Part shown: piece by piece, positions 37,185 to 48,573 of the stretch | How the letters are laid out: the number at the start of each line of letters is the position of its first letter | Position numbering within the stretch: position 1 is the first letter of the stretch | DNA from: Brachypterus glaber | Taxonomy: Eukaryota > Arthropoda > Insecta > Coleoptera > Kateretidae | DNA length: 64,000 nucleotides | Assembly: GCA_958510825.1 (NCBI GenBank) | Contig: OY294047.1 | Coordinates: 47,475,365-47,539,364, forward strand | Direction: 5' to 3' | The notes under the pieces: generated by a model | What the model was told of the DNA's origin: nothing | Databases searched by the model: none | The model's input: the letters and a program-made list of their open reading frames with translations, nothing else | Made by a program: the position numbers and the translations under genes

Positions 37185-38390
37185 ACATCGGCACAGTGCT
37201 ACTAAGAGTGCCGATGTATTGAAAAGTCAAAATCTATGTTTTTTCACATTTCTCGACGTTTTAGGCCTTTCTGAGTCAAAAACAGTGAAAAAATTTTTTT
37301 CGCCCGTCTGTCTGTGTCTATCTGTAAACTCGATAACTCCATTTGTAAAAAAGATATCGACAAGTGGTTTTTTGCATATTGTTTCTTATTATATTTCGAA
37401 GAGCTGATTAGATTTTGGGGTTAAACGATTGGGGGTAATGGGATGAGAATGGGATAAAACTCCTATTTTTAGCTTTTTTTTTTTAATATATTTATGTTAA
37501 TTATTATGGAAATTATATTAATTTAGTACTTACAAGCGAGTTTTTTTTTAACTGCTCAAAAAATGTTATAAACTATTTTTTCCTAAGATACATTGTTTTC
37601 GAGATATTAGCGATTAAAGAAGTAAAATGTTTTTTTAGCATAACTCGCTTATTTATAAACCGATTTCATAAAAATAGATTTTAAATAAAAGCTCTTTTTA
37701 AGCCCTACAAAAAATATTATATACAGGTTTTGCTAGAATATAACGTTTTGGAGATACAGACTTTCAAACTTTAATAAATTATGCAACACACAGGTTTGTT
37801 AATGGTTGTCTATTTACACAACTTCCTATGTCATAACTAGTACCCGGCGTATATTCAGTTACAGTCCAGTCTTCAGGTCAATAAAAGAAGCACAGTAATT
37901 TTTGATTAAAAAAAAACATTTGTATTAAGCATAAAAAACCTTCCTATCCGAGTCAAAAAGAAAGTTTTTTGTTTTTCGAAAAAAAAATTAAAATCTAAAA
38001 ACGTATAGTAACTTTTAAGGCGTTGTCGTGAATTATCTATTAATCGTACAAAAAAATACTTGAAACAAAAAATGCTGTAAATTTGGAACTCTTTATTTTC
38101 ATATAAAACCTTTTTTGTCCTAGGATGCACCGATCTAGAGATATTTGGAAAAATCAGTATTTAGTGAAATATGAGTTAAACAAATGACAGTTCCAAATTG
38201 AGTTCAACATCGCAAAATCCGTTTTTATTTGAAGCATTAAACCCTACTCAATAAACTGAAAATCAAAACTCCCTGAATTATTTCCGGGTAAAGCTTCTTT
38301 TATTGACCTAAAGACTGGAAATACGCCGGGTACTGTTCATAAAGTTTCAAATTAGTACCTAGTGCCGATGTTTTGACAAGGTGCTTGCAA
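37185..38390 (+). repeat. interspersed repeat with terminal hairpin, longer copy (in unit A)
   Basis: ACATCGGCACAGTGCTACTA then GAGTGCCGATGT forms the left hairpin. CTAGTGCCGATGTTTTGACA marks the right end. The body matches 13576-14240 (CATTTCTCGACGTTTTAG, TTTTTTGCATATTGTTTC, CGAAGAGCTGATTAGATTTT) with about 550 extra bases inside. Confidence 0.75.
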
Positions 38391-38461
38391 CTGTTCTGCT
38401 GGTTTGGACTTTCTAAAAAGGTAATATTAAATTTTCCTTGCTATATCTAATTAATATTTAT

Positions 38462-38585
38462 TTCTTCTTCTTCTTCTTCTTCTTCTTCTTCTTCTTCTTC
38501 TTCTTCTTCTTCTTCTTCTTCTTCTTCTTCTTCTTCTTCTTCTTCTTCTTCTTCTTCTTCTTCTTCTTCTTCTTCTTCTTCTTCT

Positions 38586-38607
<22 letters not shown>
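38462..38607 (+). repeat. (TTC)n microsatellite, unit A
   Basis: About 48 TTC triplets. ORFs of poly-Phe on this strand or poly-Glu on the other are artefacts. Confidence 0.97.
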
Positions 38608-38616
<9 letters not shown>

Positions 38617-39149
38617 TTTCTTCTTCTTTTCTGCTTCTTTTTCTTCTACTACTTTTTTGTTCTACTGATTTAATACTAGGTACATCTTTTTACACTGAGT
38701 GTCACATATAACACGTATATTGTTTATGCACAGGTACACAAAATAGTACACACATTGGTGTTCTGTGAGTACACATTCCGCGTGAAAATGTATCATCGCC
38801 GATGATTCATCGGCAAGATCACTCAAGAACAGGGCCGTAAGATTCTTTTTTAATATCAATGTCAACAGTTTTTTTACTGATTACAATATTATTTAAATAT
38901 GCATAGTTTCGTCAATTTTTGTGTGAAAAAGGGAATTATGGGCCACTAAATGGTTATTTATGTTGAAATAAAAATACATCTGTCAAGCTTAGAAATAAAC
39001 ATTAAATTTATTAAATTCCGTTACGGAACGTTTACCTAGACCCCCCCCCCTCCCCCCTGTCATAAACTAACAATTTCTCTGACCCCCCCTAGGCGCGTTA
39101 CGTAATATATGGACAGCCCCTAACTTTAAACTAGATAAATCGTCTATTT

Positions 39150-40353
39150 ACATCGGCACAGTGCTACTAAGAGTGCCGATGTATTGAAAAGTCAAAATCT
39201 ATGTTTTTTCACATTTCTCGACGTTTTAGGCCTTTCTGAGTCAAAAACAGTGAAAAAATTTTTTTCGCCCGTCTGTCTGTGTCTATCTGTAAACTCGATA
39301 ACTCCATTTGTAAAAAAGATATCGACAAGTGGTTTTTTGCATATTGTTTCTTATTATATTTCGAAGAGCTGATTAGATTTTGGGGTTAAACGATTGGGGG
39401 TAATGGGATGAGAATGGGATAAAACTCCTATTTTTAGCTTTTTTTTTTAATATATTTATGTTAATTATTATGGAAATTATATTAATTTAGTACTTACAAG
39501 CGAGTTTTTTTTTAACTGCTCAAAAAATGTTATAAACTATTTTTTCCTAAGATACATTGTTTTCGAGATATTAGCGATTAAAGAAGTAAAATGTTTTTTT
39601 AGCATAACTCGCTTATTTATAAACCGATTTCATAAAAAAAGATTTTAAATAAAAGCTCTTTTTAAGCCCTACAAAAAATATTATATACAGGTTTTGCTAG
39701 AATATAACGTTTTGGAGATACAGACTTTCAAACTTTAATAAATTATGCAACACACAGGTTTGTTAATGGTTGTCTATTTACACAACTTCCTATGTCATAA
39801 CTAGTACCCGGCGTATATTCAGTTACAGTCCAGTCTTCAGGTCAATAAAAGAAGCACAGTAATTTTTGATTAAAAAAAACATTTGTATTAAGCATAAAAA
39901 ACCTTCCTATCCGAGTCAAAAAGAAAGTTTTTTGTTTTTCGAAAAAAAAATTAAAATCTAAAAACGTATAGTAACTTTTAAGGCGTTGTCGTGAATTATC
40001 TATTAATCGTACAAAAAAATACTTGAAACAAAAAATGCTGTAAATTTGGAACTCTTTATTTTCATATAAAACCTTTTTTGTCCTAGGATGCACCGATCTA
40101 GAGATATTTGGAAAAATCAGTATTTAGTGAAATATGAGTTAAACAAATGACAGTTCCAAATTGAGTTCAACATCGCAAAATCCGTTTTTATTTGAAGCAT
40201 TAAACCCTACTCAATAAACTGAAAATCAAAACTCCCTGAATTATTTCCGGGTAAAGCTTCTTTTATTGACCTAAAGACTGGAAATACGCCGGGTACTGTT
40301 CATAAAGTTTCAAATTAGTACCTAGTGCCGATGTTTTGACAAGGTGCTTGCAA
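39150..40353 (+). repeat. interspersed repeat with terminal hairpin (in unit B)
   Basis: Duplicate of 37185-38390 carried by the tandem duplication. Confidence 0.75.
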
Positions 40354-40427
40354 CTGTTCTGCTGGTTTGGACTTTCTAAAAAGGTAATATTAAATTTTCC
40401 TTGCTATATCTAATTAATATTTATTTT

Positions 40428-40611
40428 TTCTTCTTCTTCTTCTTCTTCTTCTTCTTCTTCTTCTTCTTCTTCTTCTTCTTCTTCTTCTTCTTCTTCTTCT
40501 TCTTCTTCTTCTTCTTCTTCTTCTTCTTCTTCTTCTTCTTCTTCTTCTTCTTCTTCTTCTTCTTCTTCTTCTTCTTCTTCTTCTTCTTCTTCTTCTTCTT
40601 CTTCTTCTTCT

Positions 40612-40633
<22 letters not shown>
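40428..40633 (+). repeat. (TTC)n microsatellite, unit B
   Basis: About 68 TTC triplets, longer than in unit A. Confidence 0.97.
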
Positions 40634-40642
<9 letters not shown>

Positions 40643-40706
40643 TTTCTTCTTCTTTTCTGCTTCTTTTTCTTCTACTACTTTTTTGTTCTACTGATTTTCT
40701 AGAAAA

Positions 40707-41047
40707 CCCGGGGAAAAAAGGTTTATATATTTGAGATATGATCGGATCTCTGTATATCAAAATTTCATGTCCAAGAATATATCAAGAGATCCAATCATAT
40801 ATGCTTATATATAAGCAGTTATATATCAAGTGATCCAATCATATCTCGCCATATATGAGCAGATATGCTTATATATAAGCAGATATAATCTATTTATACA
40901 ACTGAGATATGATTGGATCTCTTGATATATAACTGGTTATATACATATAAGCATATATGATTGGATCTCTTGATATATTCTTGGACATGAAATTAGGATA
41001 TACAGAGATCTGATCATATCTCAAATATATAAACCTTTTTTTCCCGG
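40707..41047. mobile_element. palindromic MITE (341 bp)
   Basis: CCCGGGGAAAAAAGGTTTAT and ATAAACCTTTTTTTCCCGG are the ends. Arms of about 165 bp share TTGAGATATGATC and GAGATCCAATCATATATGC with their complements. Confidence 0.85.
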
Positions 41048-42130
41048 GAATACTCAAACAAGGAAGTTTCATTTTACTTTTTTGATAGTGTCCCTCAAAT
41101 TCAATAAGAATATTAGTCTTTTAGCGCCAAAATTTATAGACTTTAACTTGCCAGTGTTTATTGCGCTTATATTGCACTTGTTTCCGATTGTGGGCAAATT
41201 GTTGCCTAAACCGCAATAATCGAAATATTATTCTTCCTGTAATAAACGAATGGATGTCTGAAACTTTTATGGCCGAACGCACGATTATTACGTTTTTATC
41301 ACATTTTATTACCAACCATAATCCTTGCCAATTTGCTGTTCGCATGTACCATTTAAAACAAACACTAAACTTATCGTTGACTCATTTATTTACCTACTAA
41401 TACTTGGTCCCAACATGGGTGGATTTAGGGGGGCATGGGGGCCATGCACCATTTAGAATTATACTGTTTTTTTTTTTGTTAGGCATTGTTTCTTGTTTGG
41501 TGTTGGGTATTAAAAATTAGTAATAAGATCCTGAGAAACATCGACAAAAGTGCCTCAAAAATGATCACAAAGTGATTCTGACAAGTGTTCAGGAATGTAA
41601 ATTAACTAACGTAAAACCAATAAAAATTAACATTTTCACATTTTTACACTCTCCACAAATATATCAGAAGTGTACTTATAATTTTAGACAAAGACAAAAC
41701 AATTTTAAATTTATTTCCCTAAAATAGCGCTCAAAAGATTCAGTAAATAAAAAAAATAACTCTAAATGCCACCTGAAGGCAAGGCTTTATTCAGGGGTGA
41801 AAATTTTTGAATTTTTTTTTAGTAAAAATAACTTGTTTGGACTAATAAGAGTAATTATACAATAAATTAATGGGCCAGTCCTTAACGGGTTAAAAAAGCG
41901 GTAGCTTTTTTCGTTTCTTTACGTTTTTTATGCAAAAAAGGTGATTAGGTATTTTCGCGAAAATAATTCTGCCTGCGGCCTGCCGATCAACCGCCTGTTT
42001 ATCTATCTGCCTGTCTGTCTGGCTGATGGTTTATTCGGGAAATTTTTCGAACGAGATAACTCGAGAACGCTTTAAGCTAAGACTTCAATTTGGGCTATAG
42101 GTTATTTAACAAAAATCCTCGGTTGTATAA
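41048..42130. other. no gene recognised
   Basis: The overlapping ORFs at 41121-41400 on both strands are unrecognised. At 41411-41446 a GGGTGGATTTAGGGGGGC motif resembles a hAT-type end. Confidence 0.4.
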
Positions 42131-42276
42131 GGGCATATCCACAGTCTCGCATAAGAACGTAATACATAAGAATGCGATGCCGTGATTGGCTTGATGTGCC
42201 GCCATGTATCTTGTAAGCCAATCACGACATCGCATTCTTATGTTTTATGTTCTTATGCAAGCTTCTGGATAGGCCT
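42131..42276. mobile_element. PIF/Harbinger-type MITE (146 bp)
   Basis: GGGCATATCC and GGATAGGCCT ends with TAA on both sides (42128-42130 and 42277-42279). Arms share CATAAGAATGCGATG and GTGATTGGCTT with their complements. Confidence 0.8.
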
Positions 42277-43252
42277 TAAAGTAAGAAGAGTATAATATTA
42301 AAAGTAAAGCATCATACACATTATTCCCAGACTTGTTTATTTTTTAAATGTACCAAACATAAAAATTCCAAAAGCAATAGCTGTTTCCGATTAAAAAATA
42401 TTTCGGATATTTCGTTTTACGATTTATTTTTACTCTTCACAGCACACCAAATATATGTCTAAATTAAATAAAAAACTATGCCTTCGATAACTCTCTAACT
42501 TAGCATATAGCGACTTTAAATTAACGAAACCAAAACGAGCGATAGTGAACTGCTAAGGGGGTTGTAAAATAAGGGTGTAAAAAGGGAAAAAGGGATGTCA
42601 CCAACCTTGATATGATGCCGATGATCCGGTCCTCCTGTGCACAGGCTTCTTTGTGCTGAGGTCGTGAGAGGATAAAAAAAGGTGCGTGGAAACGATATTT
42701 TGCGGCCACGAATAGGCCTTCCGACAAATATATTTAACAAATTTTCGAATATTAAACGACGATTTTAAAAGATACCGACATCTTTCACGAACGATCTGCT
42801 AGTTACTTTTTCGACACTTTCCAACGAACTTATACAATACTTTTCAAATTGTCTAAAATGGACTGCCGCCTATTTAGATTAGATAAAGAGAGAAGTTCTA
42901 TAGAAAGATATAAAAGTATAATTATTATTGTTTTAAAATAAAATTATGCATATTTTAGGTAAAAATATCATTTTAGATTATATTTTAAATTACATGAAGG
43001 TAAGATATATATATATTTTTTTTTTTAAGTAAAAAAATATTTTTTAAAATTTTTATAACACAGCTATGTGTACAGTAGATTTTGTATTTGTTTTTGTGTT
43101 AAATAGGCTGTTTTAGGTATTCTTTAATAATTTTGCATATCGTATTAAACTGCTGTCTATTGTAATTTATACTCAATTTCCCAACTAGAAAAATAGAACT
43201 CTAAAAGAACGGAAATATTTTATAACTATTGTATAGCGCCGCTCGAAGAAAA
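42277..43252. other. mixed sequence; contains inverted copy of the 4.5-kb repeat
   Basis: About 42850-43150 is the inverted counterpart of 4540-4915. The minus ORFs at 42516-42740 lie in a GC-richer patch but are unrecognised. Confidence 0.5.
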
Positions 43253-43297
43253 TTTTTATTTTTTAATGCCGTCTAGACGGCACTAAAAATAAAAACA
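43253..43297. repeat. short near-perfect palindrome
   Basis: A perfect 16-bp core TGCCGTCTAGACGGCA with flanking TTTTTATTTTTTAA and its near complement. It could be a hairpin or a diverged tiny MITE. Confidence 0.7.
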
Positions 43298-43870
43298 AAA
43301 AGAAACTTTTACTGAGTACTGAAGTGCGATGAAAAGTCACATCTCTAACAAAGAAAATAATGTTACACAGTGTTACCAAGATAAAATATATATTTTTTTA
43401 ATTTATGTTGGACTTTGGACACATAGAATCAAAATGGAGGACGCATTTAGTCGGGACGCAGAAGTATGCGCAGACGGTCAAAAATCATTCCTGTTATTTT
43501 GTCTATGACTTTATCGAAAGAAAACACATTATACTAAGCACTGTAAAGGGTATACCATGGAACGCGGAGCATTACATAACTTCGTGACTTGTTATCAAAC
43601 TAAAATTCTATTGTATTTAATTTTTCGTTTAATTTCGACACAAATAGGGATACTTAATTTTTTAGATAACAATTTGTTTCAAAGCTAATTTATTAGGCAC
43701 CTTAAGGAACAACCCTACCGAATGCTTCCCATTACCTTCCCACATTATAAATCTGTCTTTAATGGGCAAACGATGTACAAATTTTATTTCTTCTTGTCAA
43801 ACCTTTAAACTGATGGAGCAGAACTATTTTACATGGATTTTTAAATAAAGTATTTAACTTTTTAGAGATA

Positions 43871-44131
43871 TCGCACCCGTTACAAAACAGTGTCATAACA
43901 CAAAATTTTGAAAAATCTGTTTTTAATCTAATTACTGTTCTTATTGAGATCTACCCATCTATATAACTATGCTAGTTATATGTAATATGACAGTTATATT
44001 ACATATAACTATGCTAGTTATATGTAATATGCCAGTTATACAGATGGGTAGATCTCAATAAGAACAATAATTACACTTAAAACACATTTTTCAAAATTTT
44101 GTGTTATGACACTGTTCTGTAACGGGTGCGA
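43871..44131. mobile_element. palindromic TA-MITE (261 bp)
   Basis: TCGCACCCGTTACAAAACAG and CTGTTCTGTAACGGGTGCGA are inverted ends flanked by TA. Arms also share ATTGAGATCTACCCATCT. The centre repeats ATAACTATGCTAGTTATATG. Confidence 0.88.
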
Positions 44132-44150
44132 TATATAGAAATATGTAATG

Positions 44151-44412
44151 GGAGATTTATCCGAGCGGGTTAGCGCGTCAACTTAAAATACCTGACACGC
44201 CGGCTAGCGTGAGTTCGATTCTCACTCGCGTCGATTGCCTTTTTCAGTTAATTAATAATTGAAATTTGGCGAAGGCGTCTGGTGATACATACCCTACCTA
44301 TAAACTGGTTCGAAAGTCAGTTAAAGCCGGTGGTTCCCTCTACTACTAGCCCACACAACTCCTGGACTTAGGGGATGCTTATTTAAGTAGAATAGTACAA
44401 GGTTAAACAAAC
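44151..44412 (+). mobile_element. tRNA-derived SINE 2
   Basis: The head GGAGATTTATCCGAGCGGGT resembles the 5' end of a class II (Leu/Ser-like) tRNA. The B box GAGTTCGATTC is at 44211-44221. The body is that of SINE 1. An 8-bp ATGTAATG lies at 44143-44150 and 44413-44420, consistent with a target-site duplication. Confidence 0.88.
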
Positions 44413-44621
44413 ATGTAATGTAATGTAAAAGAAGTATGGTTAACCCAAAGCATATAAACATAAAAATTCATTGACCTATCTTTAAATGTTACATACGTGC
44501 GGTCAAGAAGTCACCGTCCCTACTAACTTTAGAATTAGTTGAGATACACATGTTTGCCCTGAGAAAAAAAATTGCGCATTCACCGAAAATATAATTTTGA
44601 AGGTATTTCTATGCTAATATA

Positions 44622-45353
44622 CAGGGTGATCCATAACTGGCATGCCAAAATTTAAGAGGTGATTCTAGATCCAAAAATATAAAAAAAGTTCCTATAAAGG
44701 TTGGTCCGGAAATGAGCCCTAAGGGATCTAGGGCCCTTTAAAATTGTAATAAAAATAAGGTTTTTAATTAATAACTCGGGTACCGTTTAAGCTAGAGCGG
44801 CGAGCTTTTGCATGTATACTAGTATTAATAAGGGCAATAAGTTTATGTTAATTTATTTTTTTAATTTATCCAGAGGCGTGCCCAGACGGACAAAATATAT
44901 GAGGCTTAAAACATTTTTGCCCCAAACTTTTCTATGTGTATGTTTTTTGGATTTGTTGTAAAAAATATAGATTTCTAGAGTAAAAATACATATAAAATAT
45001 CATATAGTGTAACACTGTAGGAGCAACCGTTATCAAAAAAAAATGCAATTAAGAGGAAGTAACATTTTGTGCCACCAAAAACGTTACTTTTTAAAAGGCT
45101 ATTACTCCTTTAATATTAAATTTAGGTGTTTTGGTGTATAATACTTTTTTGCTCAGTTTTAAATGAAGAATCACCCTGCAGCATTAAAATTTTATTGGTA
45201 CTTTTTTTTGTTCCCCATTCAATACGTCATCTTCGAAGGGCCGTAGCTCCCTTAGGGCTCATTTCCGGACCAACCTTTATAGAAACTTTTTTTCATATTT
45301 TTGGATGTAGAATCACCTCTTAAATTTCGGTACGCGAATTCTGGAACAGGCTG
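44622..45353 (+). mobile_element. 732-bp TA-MITE, copy 1
   Basis: CAGGGTGATCCATAACTGG and GAATTCTGGAACAGGCTG ends flanked by TA. Inverted arms of about 140 bp share AAATTTAAGAGGTGATTCT and AAGGTTGGTCCGGAAATGAG. Further copies are at 59092 and 62940. The 65-codon ORF in its right part recurs only because the copies are young. Confidence 0.93.
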
Positions 45354-45357
45354 TATC

Positions 45358-45396
45358 TCGCTGGGGGTGGGGGCATGGCCCCCCCAAATCCGCCAC
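45358..45396 (-). repeat. hAT-like terminus fragment
   Basis: On the minus strand CAGTGGCGGATTTGGGGGGG is a common hAT-type end. A similar stretch is at 41411-41446. Whether both belong to one element is unproven. Confidence 0.3.
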
Positions 45397-45652
45397 TGTT
45401 TGAAGCTATAAAATATTAAACTAGTTAAAGATAGTAGGTGGTGACATTTGCTTACAATGTGAAGCAACACGTTTTAAAGAAAGGAGGCATAATTTGGTAT
45501 CTTTAATACTTTAATGCATTTGATACTTTGTTCAAATATGAATTTATAGCCGCTATAAAGTGTAACTCTATAAGATAAAATGTTAAATATCATCATGTAA
45601 ATACAATATGTAGTAAAATAATTAAAATTATGTATAGATTATCTGTATACTC

Positions 45653-46228
45653 GGCGCATTATCTATCTGAGTAACAAATTGGATCAAGGAAGCTATGATT
45701 AGTGGTTTAAAAATGACTTTTAGTAATATTTTTGTAGCCCATTGTGCTTTTGATAATTTTCAACATTTAGGTTAAATTGACTGTCATTTTACGTCTTACA
45801 AATAATAACAAAATCTGTTTAAAAAGTAAAACTTTGTTCAAAATTATAATAAAAGTAAGTTTTTATTCATAAAGTGCTATTATAAACTTAAATTTAACAT
45901 TACCTGAATAAAATTACGGACCAGTATTATTTTAACCAAAAAATTCTCTGTTATAGTGTTTAGTTCAAAAATTTATAGAGCACTGCATTATATTACTTCA
46001 TTTAAACAAAATGTTTATAGATTGATGATTTAGTTTTCTTTTTATGCACTTTTCTTGTTATTTCTTCTTGCTAAAGCAAATTATTTGGATTTTTTATAAA
46101 TGTCAAAATAATTTCTTGATTGACAATAAATTTTAAACAAGATGAAAACCTTACATAAGGAACTAAACATATTCTGCCAACCAAATAACAAGAAACAAAT
46201 GACCATCAACTCAGATAGATAATACGCG
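45653..46228 (+). mobile_element. TIR element with TATCTATCTGAGT ends, copy A
   Basis: GGCGCATTATCTATCTGAGT at the left and ACTCAGATAGATAATACGCG at the right. The body (GATCAAGGAAGCTATGATTA, TGTGCTTTTGATAATTTT) matches copy B at 47979-48573 in inverse orientation. Noncoding. Confidence 0.8.
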
Positions 46229-46260
46229 GAGTTTATATCCCTGTCATATTAATCATATTA

Positions 46261-46410
46261 GGGAACGTTCAAGTATTAAGTAACGCAAATTTTGATCATT
46301 TTGGACCCCCCCCTTGTAATCCTATTTTCCTATACCATTAACATGGGCGTAACACTCCAAAATGACCCCCACCCCCCCTAGAAGCGTTACGTAATACCTG
46401 AACGTTCCTT
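46261..46410. mobile_element. PIF/Harbinger-type MITE, copy 1 of GGGAACGTTCAAGTATT family
   Basis: GGGAACGTTCAAGTATTAAG and CGTAATACCTGAACGTTCCT ends with TTA on both sides. C-rich tracts lie near both ends. Copies at 47648 and 55078. Confidence 0.88.
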
Positions 46411-46433
46411 TACATATAACTAGCATAATTATA

Positions 46434-47135
46434 CAGAGCGGTCCAAAAGTCACCCCCTCCTCTTAACTTTTGAACCAGTTGAGATATCGACTTCAAATTT
46501 GGAACTTTTATATAAGACAACTTAAACTATCTTTTAGCATATATTTAATACTTTCAGCTCTTAAAATGTGGGCAGAGGGGCATGGGGGCACATTTTTTTA
46601 AATGGAAAGGGGGGTCGTGTAATACATCATTTTAAAGCTTATAAAATTCTCCATTTAACTCCATGTTTTTGATTTAAAAAAAATTGGGTTTAAAATGGGT
46701 ATTAATGTCAAAATTCCTCTAAAAAAAACAAATAATTTTTTAAAATGCCTAATTTCATCATAAAAAAATGTTAATTATACTTTTAAACTAATTTTAGTTG
46801 ACATAAATAAAAATTTATAAAAAAAAAACTTAAAAAATCGAATGTTTTAGCACAAAAAATTGAAAAATCAAAACCTTAAAAAACATTTTTAAAAAAATTT
46901 AAAATGTTAGTTTAAATAGAGAATTTTATAAGCTTTAAAATGATGTATCACACGACCCCCCTTTCTATTTAAAAAAATGTCCCCCCATGCCCCCTACCCA
47001 CATTTTAAGAGCTGAAAGTATTAAATATATGCTAAAAGATAGTTTAAGTTGTCTTATTTAAAAGTTCCAAATTTGAAGTCGATATCTCAACTGGTTCAAA
47101 AGTTAAGAGGGGGGGGTGACTTTTGGACCGCTCTG
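46434..47135. mobile_element. foldback TA-MITE (702 bp)
   Basis: CAGAGCGGTCCAAAAGTCAC and GTGACTTTTGGACCGCTCTG are perfect inverses, flanked by TA. Arms of about 230 bp include CTTTTAGCATATATTTAATA and CGTGTAATACATCATTTTAA. Confidence 0.92.
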
Positions 47136-47647
47136 TATGTGATTATATATTATATACCTCAAAGTTGTTACAACAACGTTTAGTTGTACTATTTTGATAT
47201 TTTTCTATCAGTGTATTTTAAACTAGTTTGGCTCTTCGACTGTGGATGGGAATGAATGGTATGCCACAGGGTGAAATATCACCCCGTGAGAATTTTGGCG
47301 CCTATCGGACAGTTGCCGCGCCTAATTTAATTTATTCAAAAAAGTCCACACAAAAGAATTGTGTTTGAACAGACATCCTATAGTTCTTCTCAAGATGTTG
47401 ATGGAAAGTCAATAATCATTCGAGGGTGCTTGGAAAGGAGTAAAGAATTGATACACTGTAAAATCTAGTGTAACTTTACACAATACACTGTGTAGTTTTT
47501 ACTAGAACACTAGAGCACTAGAGAACTTTGTTGGGGATAGGTTGGTAGTTTGCTTGGTTTCTACGGACCCTACCAAACCAGTTCTCTAGTTTTTACCATA
47601 GTATATATTTTACAATAAATATTGGGCATTCAATTATAAACTTATAA
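47136..47647. other. spacer, small hairpin
   Basis: A hairpin at 47518-47592 has ends ACTAGAGAACT and AGTTCTCTAGT. No gene seen. Confidence 0.5.
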
Positions 47648-47798
47648 GGGAACGTTCAAGTATTACGTAACGCTCCTAGGAGGGGGGGTCATTTTGGAGT
47701 GTTACGCCCATGTTAATGGTATAGGAAAATAGCGTTACAAGGGGGGGTGGGGGTCCAAAATGATCAAAATTTGCGTTACGTAATACTTGAACGTTCCC
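47648..47798. mobile_element. PIF/Harbinger-type MITE, copy 2 (inverted relative to copy 1)
   Basis: GGGAACGTTCAAGTATTACG and CGTAATACTTGAACGTTCCC are perfect inverses with TAA on both sides (47645-47647 and 47799-47801). Confidence 0.92.
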
Positions 47799-47978
47799 TA
47801 ATTAGTAAAATAGTAAATAGTAAATTTTAATCGGTTAATTCCCAAAATATAAAAAAAAACTTAAAAGGAGACGAATAAGAAAAACGTAAAAGAAGAAAGG
47901 CTGTAAAAAGAAATGGAAAGAATGAACTTTTTAACAAATAAAAATAATCACTTTGAATTTGGAAGGAGGATAAACTCT

Positions 47979-48573
47979 GCGCATGATCTGAGTTGATGTT
48001 TATTTGTTTTTTGTTGTATGGTTGGTAGAATAAATTTAATTCCCTATGTTAGGTTGCTATCAAGTTTCAAATTCATTGTCAATACAAACATTATTTTGAC
48101 ATTTAAAAAAAAATCAAATTATTAAAAAGCAAGAAGTAATTACAAGAAAAATCTTTAAAAAGGAAACTATAGTGTGAATCTACAACTGTTTTGTAAAAAT
48201 TAAGCAATATAATACAGTGCTAAATAAGGGTTTCACAGTAAACGATGTGGAAATATTTTTTTTGGCGAGTTAACATAATACTGTTCATAATTTTATTTGA
48301 AAAACATAATTTAGGTTCAGGTAGGCTAAAATTTTATTTTAATAGCATATTATAAATAAAGAAACTTACTTTTATTATAACTTTTAACAAATTTCCACTT
48401 TTTAAAAACTTTCTATAATTATTTGTAAAACGTAACATGACAGTTATTTTAATCTAAATGTCAAAAATTATCAAAAGCACAATGCGTAATAAAAATATCA
48501 CTAAAAGTCATTTATAATCCACTAAGCATAGCTTCCTTGATCCAATTTGTTACTCAGATAGATAATTCGGCGC
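47979..48573 (-). mobile_element. TIR element with TATCTATCTGAGT ends, copy B
   Basis: Inverse of copy A: CTGCGCATGATCTGAGTTGA at the left, ACTCAGATAGATAATTCGGC at the right, with the shared body. About 85% similar by eye. Confidence 0.75.

Larger units (their letters stand above)
36709..38671 (+). repeat. 2-kb tandem duplication, unit A
   Basis: Begins inside the Harbinger-type MITE (near ACTAGGTACATC) and ends with TTTTTTGTTCTACTGATTT. Unit B follows directly. I noticed only a handful of differences: one C in a homopolymer (9 versus 10), one T/A change near 37670, one A-run length and the TTC tract length. Confidence 0.95.
38672..40697 (+). repeat. 2-kb tandem duplication, unit B
   Basis: Near-identical to unit A, offset 1964 bp at its start. 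It is longer mainly because its TTC tract has about 20 more triplets. It starts inside the MITE, so the MITE's left half exists only once. Confidence 0.95.

Noticed and set aside
38438..40760. Poly-Phe and poly-Glu ORFs
   Set aside because: They are the two strands of the TTC microsatellites.
44151..44237. Functional Leu/Ser tRNA gene
   Set aside because: Same reason; it is followed by the SINE body and flanked by a short duplication.
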